This document shows, one piece after another, positions 21,536 through 31,348 of a DNA stretch of 64,000 nt (its first letter is position 1; every line of letters starts with the position of its first letter). The stretch spans positions 18,465,079-18,529,078 of the forward strand of contig OY759215.1 of NCBI GenBank assembly GCA_963662175.1. Direction: 5' to 3'. The DNA is from Aradus depressus. Taxonomy: Eukaryota > Arthropoda > Insecta > Hemiptera > Aradidae. Both the position numbers and the translations under genes were made by a program. The notes beneath the pieces were generated by a model. The model saw nothing but the letters and a program-made list of their open reading frames with translations, was not told the DNA's origin and did not search any database.

Positions 21536-21957
21536 TCTGATAAGAAATATATATCAAAACAATTAAATGAATTATACGGGAGGTCTGGTGCTAACCTAAT
21601 TTCTATGGTGACCTGTCAGATGGCATCACAATACAACAATAGTTATAATATGTAAAATAAATGCCTACTAAATCTACATAAGAAAAAAAAAAAATCAAAA
21701 ACAAAAAAAAATAAAATTATTTCAATAAATGATGTCATTCATTGTCCCTACCCTCACCCATCCTTCTTCAGTTTTGATTCTAAATACCGACTTTAAGTGA
21801 AAATATAACATTGTGGCCTAATAGGCTGGAATCTACGTTAAAAAGCAAAAAAAAAAAATTTTTTTTTTTTTTTTTTTTAAAAATTAATTAATTAATAAGG
21901 GACCGATTAGTGGGGTTCATTAATTATACTAATTGGCATAATTAATAAACAAATCAA
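21536..21957 (-). other. Leader of the LTR element
   Basis: About 420 nt between primer site and gag start. It contains an A10-T20 type snapback tract at about 21848-21880 and A-rich runs. Packaging signals are expected in this position but cannot be seen by eye. Confidence 0.5.
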
Positions 21958-21975
21958 GTCCCTGTTCGGGCGCCA
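21958..21975 (-). other. Primer-binding site for lysine tRNA
   Basis: On the coding strand TGGCGCCCGAACAGGGAC follows the 5' LTR after two bases (AT). This is the complement of the 3' end of tRNA-Lys3, the same 18-nt primer site as in lentiviruses. The two-base gap is the normal trace of integrase end-trimming. Confidence 0.9.
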
Positions 21976-21977
21976 AT

Positions 21978-23387
21978 TATAACCATTTATCCTCCCTGTG
22001 TGAGTGCAATTCACGTAATTAATAAAATAAATAAAATTGAGATCGAAAAATTATTAAATTTGAAAATTATTTAAATCGCGACTTTAATTAAACAATGCCT
22101 GAATAGCTGAAAGCACTCCCACGGGAAGAACGGATACAAGATCCTAACGGTTAGTTGACATCAGTAATTAACAATAATTAATTACTGTTGTCAACCAGAA
22201 GAAGCATGAGTGGGGGGGGGAATGAAATGAATCAAACCTATAACTTTAACATATTTATTTTAATGAGAACATATTTACAAAACAACAATTGAATATATAT
22301 ATAATTTGGCCGTGTGTCTGAAGGACTGAATTATAACTTAATTACGAGGTACCTCGATACGATATCCATGGCGAATGACGGCGTGATCACCCTTTCTGGA
22401 CTTCTCGTAGAAATCGTCTATTCACATAGTCCCTGAAGATCTGCGTAGTTTCGAGGGCACACCAGAAGTTACACCCCCACTGACTTTGCACCGTCCAAAA
22501 TCAAAGTGTGTCTCTACGACTAATTCACATATTCAAACTAAACTTTACTTATAGAAAAGATACGTGGTGATCCACCAAGACATGAGCAAAGAATGTTAAT
22601 TTCACATATTCTAACTGATATTACTTATAGAAAAGATACGTGGTGATCACCCAAGACATGAACGAAGAAAACTCAATTCACATATTTAAACTCAACTGTA
22701 CAATATAAAAAGAACGTGGTGACCAGCCAAGACATGAGCGAAGAAAGTTAATTCACATATTTAAACTCAACTGTACAATATAAAAAGAACGTGGTGACCA
22801 GCCAAGACATGAGCGACGAAAGTACTTTCACATACTGAAACTAGGCTTTACAAAGAGAGGAACGTGGTGATCCACCAAGATATGAACGAAGAAAGTTAAA
22901 TTCACATATTTAAACTCAACTGTACAATATAAAAAGAACGTGGTGACCAGCCAAGACATGAGCGACGAATGAAGAAAAACGGGGAGTGGCTTCCGATATC
23001 CGACCGTGGTAGGGGACAGTTCTCCAGGCTTGATTGGTCGTCGGACTCCGCCCATTTTATTTCCAGCCAATCGCATATTACCAATTAACATCTGCCTCTA
23101 GTTGTGTGAAAACCTGGAGTAAGAAAAAAAACCTTTACTGCTTATTCCTTATACACCGGATGTAGACAATTATCTTGGCTTCCTTTCCATTGTGTCTCTA
23201 TTATTCTTTATTTTCCGCTCCCAGCGATCGCGATTCTCTCGCAGGCATCATTGGTTCCGAGCATGCTCTTCCAAATGCAATCCTCTTTAATTTGATACCC
23301 CACAACCCATACTTTGCTCCTAGCGATCGCGATCCTCTCATAGACATCGCCAGTTCTGAGCATTATCTATAGGGTAGACATGCTACA
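21978..23387 (-). repeat. 5' LTR
   Basis: Carries promoter and start of transcription for the element. It differs from the 3' LTR at two positions that I can see (22134 A versus T, 23027 G versus T). ACAT follows at 23388-23391 as target duplication. Confidence 0.9.
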
Positions 23388-23391
23388 ACAT

Positions 23392-23696
23392 ATAGTACAA
23401 TAATATACCCAAATGGAAGAATAAAAATAATGCCTCATAAAAATTAGAATATAACAACTAACGTAGTTCTGTATAAACAAATAAAAAAAATATATATATA
23501 TATATAACAATGAAAATCTAAATGGAGAAATGTAACAGGAATAATTTTTAAAAAGAAAAAATATAATCTTGAATGCATAATGGCAAAATTATAACAATAA
23601 ATAGGGAAAGGAAGTCCATTTAACGTAAATAACAGAAATTAAAATGAAAAGTAAACAATATAAAATAAAATGAAAATATAAATAATTGTTCGAGTT
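23392..23696. other. AT-rich spacer
   Basis: AT-rich DNA with a short TA run at about 23490. No gene or repeat end was recognised. It ends at the target duplication of the next LINE. Confidence 0.5.
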
Positions 23697-23706
23697 ATGT
23701 CTGGTT

Positions 23707-24869
23707 TAAATTGCCAGAGCTAACAACAATATATTCTGCGGAGTTAGTTGCCATTCTCGAGGCTTTAATGTACTTAGAGAAGTTACCTTTCAATAGAGTG
23801 GTTATCTTTTCCGACAGTCAAAGTTGTATTAGAAAACTTAGCAATATTAAAATTGGAGTTCACTTAAATAATTTCGAGTTGGACATCCTATTGACTTTAA
23901 ACAACATACAAGAGTCAGGCAAAGTTGTAGTGTTCTGTTGGATAAAGGCTCATATAGGAATAAAATATAACGAAGTGGTTGATGGTTTTGCTAAACAAGC
24001 GTTATCAGAAGAGACCCCCTTACCAGTCCGGCTACCCAAAGAGGATCTTAGTGGACAAATTAAAAGGAACTGTCGGTCCATTTGGCAAGAGATGTATACC
24101 AGTAGTGACAAAGGAAGTTGGTATAAGAGGATGAACCCGAGAGTGGGCTCAGAACCCTGGTACAGGGAGGCCTCTCTCCCCAAGTCTGTATGTACTGTTA
24201 TCAATAGATTGAGGGTGAACCACGGGATCTGTGGGACGTATCTCTTTAGGATAGGCAAGGCAGACAGCCCACTGTGCCGGGTATGTCGGGTGGAGGAGAA
24301 CCTGGAGCACATTGTACTTACATGTACAAAATATCATACCCAGAGAGAACTTATGTTCACTGAACTGTATAAGCTAACCCAAGCCCCCTTTAACTATCCC
24401 CAGCTTTTAATAACCCGCAACATTTTTATTTACCAATCCATTCACAGATTTATAATGCAAATTCAAAATCAGCCCCAGATTCCTTAGCTATAAATTGAAC
24501 CAATGTAAGCTCTGACTGGGGGGCGGGTTCCGGTGAGGGGCCTGGGCTTGGGGTTGCTGGCTTGGCTGGGGGTCTGTGGGGGGCACTGGTCTATAGACCC
24601 AGGAGCTCCGAAGGTCTGGACGGCCGGCACTACATGCAGACCTTCCTTCAGGAGCCTCCACTCCAGTCACTGGTCGGCGCTATGTATATTGTTTTGGGTG
24701 ATGTGGTCCGGCGGTGCCTCCGGCTGTCCCCCGGCTTGACAGGGGCCGCTTGCTTGGGCCCTCTGTCTGGGCTCCTCTCTTCAGTATCCCGTCTTTAGCA
24801 GAATTATCTTTTATAGTGTAGTTTTAAGCAGAGCAATGGCTAGTGTGGTGTCTGCCGAGGCCAAAAAGG

Positions 24870-24897
<28 letters not shown>
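23707..24897 (+). mobile_element. 5'-truncated LINE with RNase H (I-type)
   Basis: Bounded by a 10-bp target duplication ATGTCTGGTT (23697-23706 and 24898-24907) and ending in a run of about 30 A residues. It contains the LINE C-terminal coding region and a 3' UTR (24490-24860) that is strikingly GC-rich, with G-runs, against the AT-rich surroundings. The 5' truncation is typical of target-primed reverse transcription. Confidence 0.85.
23711..24487 (+). pseudogene. LINE RNase H and C-terminal zinc motif
   Basis: An open frame of 258 codons with RNase H motifs: IYSAELVAILEAL (Glu), VIFSDSQSC (Asp) and NEVVDGFAKQAL (Asp). The first catalytic Asp is lost with the truncation. The C-terminus has the LINE signature RVNHGICGTYLFRIGKADSP followed by CRVCRVEENLEHIVLTC, a CCHC-type motif. 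The presence of RNase H after RT points to the I/Nimb/LOA/R1 group rather than CR1. The frame is undamaged, but without the RT and endonuclease it is non-functional. Confidence 0.8.
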
Positions 24898-24900
<3 letters not shown>

Positions 24901-24907
24901 TCTGGTT

Positions 24908-25333
24908 GTTATAGTAATAATGGAAATAAATAATAAAAAATAAAATGAATAGAGAAAGTAACTATGATGTTGGTAAAATGTAATATTAAATAAATAAAAA
25001 TTGTTAGGATGAAGGAAGTAAATATATAAAACAAGAAAAAGAATCACAAGGTTAGAGTGAGTTGTATTTTAAATTAAATGAAGGAATAATGAATGAATAT
25101 TAAATATTTTTTAGGCTTAGCCTGTAGTGAAGGAAATTTGATTATGAGTACATTTTATGGTAGTAGGCGAAGATCCAAAGAGATCATGATGGTTAAAAAA
25201 ACACCAGGGAGATTATTTATTAAATTGTATATTATATTTATGGTGGTTGGTAAATTGTATGAAAAATATTGAGTATTGTTGGATTTTGAATGTGTATTGG
25301 CATATGTAGAAGAGAGAAATGATTGGTAGAAGT
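24908..25333. other. AT-rich spacer
   Basis: AT-rich, no gene. Lies between two LINE insertions, each with its own target duplication. Confidence 0.5.
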
Positions 25334-25429
25334 AATTAGATGTTTAGAAGAAGAAGAAAAACATTTTATTTGGACCAGTACTAAATATGTACTTTACACA
25401 AAATGGGCAAATAAACAAGAAAATTATAA

Positions 25430-28124
25430 CTAAAACAAAAAGTCTTGGTACAGTCTTGGTTGCAGCCTGCGAGCTACAGGCTGGCCGAGACTGTAGTGAA
25501 CCGCACCAGAGCAGGCTGGCAGACCTTGATGGAAGCTTCGGGTGAGTTTCTCAATGTGGGCTGCAAAAGGAGCAACTCCCAGTTCCCGATGGATTTGGGT
25601 GTTCCTGATAAACCAGGGTGCGTTCACCGCTATCCGGAGGACTTTGTTTTGGAATGTTTGTAATCGTGTTATGTTAGTGTGGCTAGTGCAGAACCATACG
25701 GGGCAAGCGTAGGTTAAGAGTGGAAGTATTAGTGTTTTGTAAAGTAAGGATGTGCATGTGTGTCTGAGTGGTGTATTTCTGTTTTTGAGTGGGTAGATGA
25801 GCCTGAGTCGTGTGTGTGCTTGTTGGAGTTTTATGTTGATATGTAGGCGCCATGTTAGTCTTGTGTCAAGGTGCACTCCAAGATAGCGCACACCCTGGTC
25901 TTTAGGATTCCATGGAATTGGGAGTTGGTCGATTTGCAGCCTTCTGAGGTGTTCTATCGAGAAGCGGCGTAAAGCAAACACCTTCGCCTCCGTCTTCCCA
26001 CCGTTCAACTTAAGCTTCCATTTTCCAAACCACTGGCTGATTTGATCCACCTGGATTTGTAGGGAGTGGATGGCCGCTTCCAGAGCTATGTTTTGACTGA
26101 GGATCAACGTGTCGTCAGCGTAAGTCGCCAGGGTTGCAGAGACTGGTTCTGGCATGTCGTGACAGAACAGATCAAACAAGAGTGGACTGAGGATCGCACC
26201 TTGTGGGACTCCCGCTGATATCTTCTTTTTGGAGCTCAGTGTGTTGTTCACCCTTATTTGAAATGTTCTGTCACGAAGAAAAGAGCTAATGATGTTCTGG
26301 ATGTATTGCGGAGGCCAGGTCTGTTTTAATTTGAAGAGCAAGCCCTGGTGCCAGACGGTGTCGAAGGCAGCTGCGACGTCCAAGAAGGCTGCTACGGTGT
26401 ACTGCTTCCGCTCAAAGCCCCCCACAATGGTCTCAGCAACTCTCTGTAGCTGATGGACGGCTGAGTGGTTTGATTTAAACCCAAACTGGTGGGCAGGGAT
26501 GGTCCCTGCAGTCTCCAGATGACGGAGGAGCCTCTTGTGAATTATTTTCTCAAGAAGTTTTGAGAGGCTATTTAAAAGGCTTATTGGTCTATAGCTGCCT
26601 GGATCGTTTTTCGCCTTACCTGGCTTGTGAAATGTTAAAACAACGGCGTTTTTCCAGTCTGCAGGAAAGTAGCCGTGGCGAAGACAGGCGTTGAACACAC
26701 TTGCCAGGAAGGCTATGCTCTTCGGTGGAAGCTTCTTCAGCACCAGGTTGGGGATGATGTCTTCACCGGGGGCCTTCTTGATGTGTAGTCGTGTAATGTG
26801 GGCGTGTATTTCTGATGGTGTGGTATGCTGTATGGGTGTTTCGACTGTGTGAAGTGTATGTGAGAGGTATGATTCAACTGTCATGAGTGTTTCATGATCG
26901 TCAGCGTCTGTCGTTGTGAATTTATTTTCCAAATGGGTCGCCAGTAATTCGGTTTTCTCTTTGTCAGTTGTGGCAGTCATTTGTCCGTCAGTTAAGATGG
27001 GTAGGGGTGTCCTTTGATCTAGAAGTCGTCGTGTCTCTTTCCATAAGTTGTTGTCGCCCGGAGTCATGTCAGTCAGGTATTTCTGATAGTTCGCGATTCT
27101 GTCTTTGTCAAGTTCCCATCGTATGCGTCGGGTCAGGCGATTCAGTTCTCTTTTCTCAAGGGGATCTCTTGTTCTTTGCCAGTGTTGTCGTAGTGTGTTC
27201 TTTGTACGGATCATATCCATTATGTGTGTTGGTGTCTTGTTGTGGAATAGGTGTCGTTTGTCAGTGAAATGTCGGTATGTTGCTTCATGTACTGAGGTGT
27301 GTATGTTTTGTGTGAACGTCCTAACTGCATTGTCAATGTCGTCCGTCGTGCTATAATGATGGGGGACCCCGAGACAGTTCATTCTGTCTTCAAATGTGGC
27401 CCAGTCGATCTTCCCCGTGATCAACCTTGGAAGATATTCCTCCTTCTGTGGCCGTGCTAGGAAGGTGCAGATAACTGGGAGATGGTCTGAGTCTAAGTCG
27501 GTCAGTGTCTCGTGAAACAGGGGCGTTAAAGTTGTGTATCAGTCCTATGTCCAGTATGTCGGGTTGGTACGTTCGTTGAGTTGGGTAGAATGTCGGTTCG
27601 TCAGGTGTCGATATTTGTATCCCCAGGTTTTCTGAGATGGATTGTAGTCTAGTCCCGTTGTTATTCTGTCTTCTGCATCCTCATAGCGTGTGTTTGCTGT
27701 TGAGGTCCCCGATCATTATAGTCGGTAGTTCTGTGAAAATATGTTCGAAGTCAGTCTGTACCAGTCTTGTGTTCGGTCGATGGTATGCTGATATGATGTT
27801 GAGTGTGCCGGAGAGTGTGGTGAGGGTGACTCCAACTGCCTCCAAGTTCTGGAGAGGGGGAATGTAAATCTGTGAATGTTTCAGGTGACGTTTGATGAAA
27901 ATGCCAACACCACCGAAACGTGTCGGTCGATCCAGTCTATATGAACAGTAGCCAGAGAGTTTGAGTTTGTCTGTCGGTTTGAGGTGGGTTTCAGTAATGC
28001 ATGCAATGTCGACATTATATCGTGATAAAAAGTTGGTTAATGACGGTTGCCTTATCTTTAAGCCGTCCGCATTCCAGTTTAATATAGTTAAATTTTGAAA
28101 AGTTCCCAGATTAAGGTTTGCCAT
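25430..28124 (-). pseudogene. Jockey ORF2: endonuclease and reverse transcriptase, broken
   Basis: Starts at ATG 28124, overlapping ORF1 by 14 nt. The endonuclease (APE type) is seen in ILNWNADGLKIRQ, DIACITETHLKP, ISAYHRPN and IMIGDLNSKH (27681-28124). A TGA at about 27680 replaces what is Arg in the related element at 52.5 kb. Near 27530 a one-base shift in a C-rich run changes frame. Then 25430-27424 is an undamaged RT: FRPISLL-type motif (GSYRPISLLNSLSKLLEKI), TVAAFLDVAAAFDTVW, GVPQGAILSPLLF and the catalytic TYADDTLILSQ. The C-terminus ends without RNase H. Only two lesions separate it from an intact ORF2, so it is a fairly young copy. The enzyme would nick and prime at chromosomal DNA. 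Confidence 0.85.
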
Positions 28125-29469
28125 GATTCATCGAAAAAAGGTTAGTGAATAAATTGGATAAGAATGCTTGGATGTGGGGGATGAATGGTTTGATGAGGTT
28201 CATGATGAGTCCAGTCAGGTCAGTCGTTGGCTCAGATCTAATTCCATTGTTTGCAGTATTAGGTTGCGGTGGTGTTGGCCTACTTCGATTTTTGTCAAAC
28301 CAAAAGTTCGTAGGTGGTTTGGGCTCCGGGGAGGTAGGTGCGTATGTTGGTGTATTGGATGTGTTGGCTGAATGTGCATGTGTGTGTTGCGGAGGCTGAC
28401 TAGTATTAGTATGAAATGTTTGGCTTGCGGTGGTGCCTGCGGACTGTAGTTGCCGTTTCGGTGGTCGTTTCAGACAGCCTCCAAAGTTGGCGGTATGGTC
28501 GCCCCCACAGTTGGCGCACTTCGGTTTGTCAGTTTTTTGGAAAGGACACACTTTATAATGGTGATTCCCTGCACACTTAACGCAGGTCGACTCAAGGCGG
28601 CAGTAGTTCTTGGTGTGCCCGAATTTTTGACAGTTCATGCATTGAGGAACGTGCAGGGACCGGCGTCTTTCCTCCACGTGGATCCGACTGTAGTATAGTT
28701 TCGTAAGTGAGAATATGGCTTTTCCCTGGTCGTTATTAGTCAGTTCGACTGCGCACAATGGCGTGGGCATTTTGTCTCTATTGTGCAACCTGGTGACCGA
28801 AATAACTGGGTAGTGAGGGAGCAATTCATTTTTGACGTCTTCTTCGCTGAGCGCGTATGGCACACCTCGGAGAATCACCGATACATTTTTAGTTTCTGGA
28901 TTAACATAAGTGTAATAGTTAATTTTATGTGTATCGTAGAATTTTGTCAGGGCCCTAAAATCGTCTGACGAGGTCGCTTGAATTTTAATTTTTTCTTTTA
29001 GGCATTGTTTGGTTTCAAACGGTGATGTAGCCACCTTTAATATGTCAGCTGTTATTTCTTTTAGGTTAATGTAACCTACAATAAAAATTGGAGGAATTTT
29101 AATTTTTTTACTATTTTCGGAATTTGAATCGGCCGTTTGGGGCTTGGAAGTGTCTAAGTTGGTTAGAGCGGAATACCTGTTAGAAACTATGACTGGTGAG
29201 TTGTAAGATTTATACCTCTTGGTGACGGCGAGGTGTGAGGAGGGTGTCTGCTGGTCAGGCTGGTCTAGGGTCCTCTTCTTGCCACTAAGGCCTGGAGGGT
29301 CAACGGCCATCGATGCTGTGGCCAGGGGCTGGTGTGGTACCTGTTTGAAGTTACTTGGCTGGCTGTGGCTGGCCGTGGGCACTGGTGCACTCTCTTCAGC
29401 CCAGGAAGAGCGCGCCCCGCTGCAACTCATTCCGTTTGGTGAAAAGGTCCTCTCCCTGGTACTTTTCAC
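28111..29469 (-). CDS. Jockey ORF1 (Gag-like RNA-binding protein, 452 aa)
   Basis: An intact frame from ATG 29469. After a Ser/Pro-rich N-terminus, residues about 125-275 resemble the RRM-like and PRE_C2HC regions of Jockey ORF1 (PPIFIVGYINLKEITADILK, VSVILRGVPYALSEEDVK). Three zinc knuckles follow at about 275-335: CMNCQKFGHTKNYC, CVKCAGNHHYKVC and CANCGGDHTANFGGC. The C-terminus is Pro/Thr-rich. The protein binds element RNA. It has no damage that I can see, in contrast to ORF2, and the short overlap with ORF2 is typical of the clade. Confidence 0.85.
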   Translation of the reverse strand: MKSTRERTFSPNGMSCSGARSSWAEESAPVPTASHSQPSNFKQVPHQPLATASMAVDPPGLSGKKRTLDQPDQQTPSSHLAVTKRYKSYNSPVIVSNRYSALTNLDTSKPQTADSNSENSKKIKIPPIFIVGYINLKEITADILKVATSPFETKQCLKEKIKIQATSSDDFRALTKFYDTHKINYYTYVNPETKNVSVILRGVPYALSEEDVKNELLPHYPVISVTRLHNRDKMPTPLCAVELTNNDQGKAIFSLTKLYYSRIHVEERRRSLHVPQCMNCQKFGHTKNYCRLESTCVKCAGNHHYKVCPFQKTDKPKCANCGGDHTANFGGCLKRPPKRQLQSAGTTASQTFHTNTSQPPQHTHAHSANTSNTPTYAPTSPEPKPPTNFWFDKNRSRPTPPQPNTANNGIRSEPTTDLTGLIMNLIKPFIPHIQAFLSNLFTNLFSMNHGKP

Positions 29470-29587
29470 TGTTTCACGTTTTTACAAACACAGTAAAAAC
29501 CGCACTATTAATTATTTTTTTTGAAGAGCAATTTTATAACACTATTTTTGTTTAACGTGAACAGCTGATCCTTCAATTAGATGTTTA

Positions 29588-29856
29588 AAGTAAATGTTTT
29601 TAATGGAAAAATTGGTATAGTCCTGATTTATTTTTAAAAGAAAATATAATATTGTTAGTTAAAAAAAATATATATATAATAATAATAAACAAGTCGGACA
29701 GAAATGTAATGATGAGGAGAAATGTAATGAATGTAATGATGAAGTTAGTTTTCCACTTTTAATAATATTATATAGAAATATTGGAATTTTACCTTTTAAA
29801 AGAATATCCATTCAGAAAAATAGAAAAAAATAGAAAAATATATAAAATTATTTCAT
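29588..29856. other. AT-rich spacer
   Basis: AT-rich sequence with duplicated GTAATGATGA phrases around 29710-29745. No gene. Confidence 0.4.
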
Positions 29857-30055
29857 TTATCGAGGCACAAATTGTAATAACATAGCAAATGGATAAATAA
29901 TTATATAAATCTCGAAGCACATAACAATTAAAATTTTAATGTAACACTTATCAATATTTTTTGGAATCAGTAAATACAAGATAGCTTGGGAATCTCTAAT
30001 GTAGATTTGTTTTTTTGGATAAGTAGATCGGATAAGATCAGTAATCCGAGGCCAT
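29857..30055 (-). CDS. Candidate terminal exon, unknown protein
   Basis: After a good acceptor (TTTTGTTTAG at 30056) the minus strand is open to a TAA at 29857. It encodes WPRITDLIRSTYPKKQIYIR, then a hydrophobic run (IKILIVMCFEIYIIIYPFAM) that could be a membrane segment. AT-rich DNA makes hydrophobic frames easily, so this is weak. It could be the last exon of a gene whose other parts are 30155-30250 and about 30374-30560, or relic sequence. Confidence 0.2.
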
Positions 30056-30154
30056 CTAAACAAAATAAAAAAAATTTTGAACAAGAAAATTAGCGTAATC
30101 AATAGTTAATTTAAAGTAAGATTTAGTAAATATGAGTATATGGGAAATAGATAC

Positions 30155-30250
30155 CTTCATTTGTTGAGCAGCAAGTATACTCCCATAAATAATTGTATTA
30201 CCATAATTGCAAGCAGCATACAGATAAATTGAGTGGAGAGTGGATACACC
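30155..30250 (-). CDS. Candidate internal exon, unknown protein
   Basis: A 96-nt stretch with a strong acceptor (TTTTTTTTCTTTTTAG) and a fair donor (GTATCT). It is open for 32 codons in phase 0 (GVSTLHSIYLYAACNYGN, then ILAAQQMK). A second frame is also open almost to the end and strongly hydrophobic. The codon composition is less AT-biased than the surroundings. I do not recognise the protein. Confidence 0.3.
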
Positions 30251-30373
30251 CTAAAAAGAAAAAAAAAAAGAATGACAATATGTATAAACTAGATGAGTGT
30301 ATCGAATTTTTCTTATATAAAAAAAAAATTATAATAGACCGCACGTATCTAAAATGTAGGATTTGTGACTTAC

Positions 30374-30560
30374 TTGAATATAAGATTTCGTTAAGGATTT
30401 CTCTGTGTTCTGGAACGATTTGATGATTGGGATTTTTATGGATATTGCTATTGCAAAATGTATCATGTGTGGCTAATCTGAGTAATGCACTTTTAAGGTA
30501 GATGAACTTAATGATGCAATGTGGGTCAAGACGCCATTGTGAGTTATCAAAAGTTGGTAT
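30374..30560 (-). CDS. Candidate exon or relic, unknown protein
   Basis: Open on the minus strand up to a consensus GTAAGT donor (30373-30368). It encodes FDNSQWRLDPHCIIKFIYLK, LLRLATHDTF and NHQIVPEHREILNEILYSS. It uses codons less AT-rich than its flanks. The 5' side meets an in-frame TAA with no acceptor between, and the phase at the donor (1) does not fit the next candidate exon (0). Likely a decayed gene or transposon piece. Confidence 0.25.
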
Positions 30561-31230
30561 GGTTTAGCACTAACAGTATAAATGATTATGTATTTTTAAA
30601 AAAAATTATACTTATAAATGTATAATTTTTTTTTTAAATAAGGGTGAGACTATGTAATGATCCACATTACACTATAAAATAAAAAAAGAAAGAAATGGAA
30701 TGACCAATGGTCCACTGTTTCTAGCAAGTAGGAGGTTATGTTATGTTATCAACCTCGATACTGCGAAATGGTCGATTCTTGTTTAAAATTAAAACATATT
30801 ATTTGATGATTGTTAAAATTGTATATAAATGTAATTGTGAATCATAATTATATTAGAAAATGAGAAATAGAATAAAAATAAAATTATTTTAAAAATTAAA
30901 AGAAAAAACATCTGTTTTGCGTTTTGAGGCCGTGCCAAATTCTAGCCAATGAAAAATGAGAATGCAGTGCAAAGATGGAGAATTGGGTCCCAAGAAAAAA
31001 GTGTGTGTCGTTCTTGTGAGGACGGTGTGCAGGGTGGTGTGTGCTAGAGGGTCAGTAGTGAGATGTAAGAAAATATCTGTGAGGTTCAGTGAGTACCTTT
31101 TTTGTCTTAGGACACCTAGTCAGAGCAAGTTAATGCTCAACAGCATCATGAAGAACCAGTAATGGAGGCACCAAAACGTAGATTGACCAGAGATCATAAA
31201 TGGCTATTTGTTCAGAAACCACGAGTTACA
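30561..31230. other. AT-rich spacer
   Basis: No gene recognised. It contains an imperfect palindrome of A/T tracts at 30595-30635 and ends at the target duplication of the following LINE. Confidence 0.4.
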
Positions 31231-31348
31231 AGAAAATATGAAGAGAAAGAAAGTAATTTATTTGGGCCGGCATTCAAGTGCCTTTCACAAAAATGACAAA
31301 ATACAGAAAAAAAAAAAAAACATTAATAGTGATAAATAAAACTAAAAT

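Larger units (their letters stand above)
15841..23387 (-). mobile_element. Young non-autonomous Ty3/Gypsy-type LTR element
   Basis: Two 1410-bp LTRs flank 4.7 kb of internal DNA, and ACAT is duplicated at 15837-15840 and 23388-23391. On the coding (minus) strand the order is 5' LTR (21978-23387), lysine-tRNA primer site, gag, a minus-one frameshift site, a short pol remnant with G-patch and integrase tail, a non-coding tract, a purine tract and the 3' LTR. Protease, RT, RNase H and the integrase catalytic core are absent. I see only two substitutions between the LTRs (15997/22134 and 16890/23027), so the insertion is recent. It would need enzymes from a related complete element. Confidence 0.85.
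25347..29574 (-). mobile_element. Full-length Jockey-clade LINE
   Basis: A 4.2-kb element flanked by a perfect 13-bp target duplication AATTAGATGTTTA (25334-25346 and 29575-29587). On the minus strand it has a 5' UTR of about 100 nt, ORF1, an overlapping ORF2 (endonuclease and RT), and a short 3' UTR with CCAAATAAA and a (TTC)n tail. It is complete but disabled by a nonsense codon and a frameshift in ORF2. Confidence 0.9.

Noticed and set aside
21144..21566. 140-codon plus frame, Ser/Cys/Ile-rich
   Set aside because: Shadow of the gag coiled-coil on the opposite strand.
24149..24798. Several frames in the GC-rich LINE 3' UTR and its antisense
   Set aside because: Open only because GC-rich DNA has few stops; no homology seen.
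26968..29524. Plus-strand frames over the Jockey element
   Set aside because: Antisense shadows of ORF1 and ORF2.
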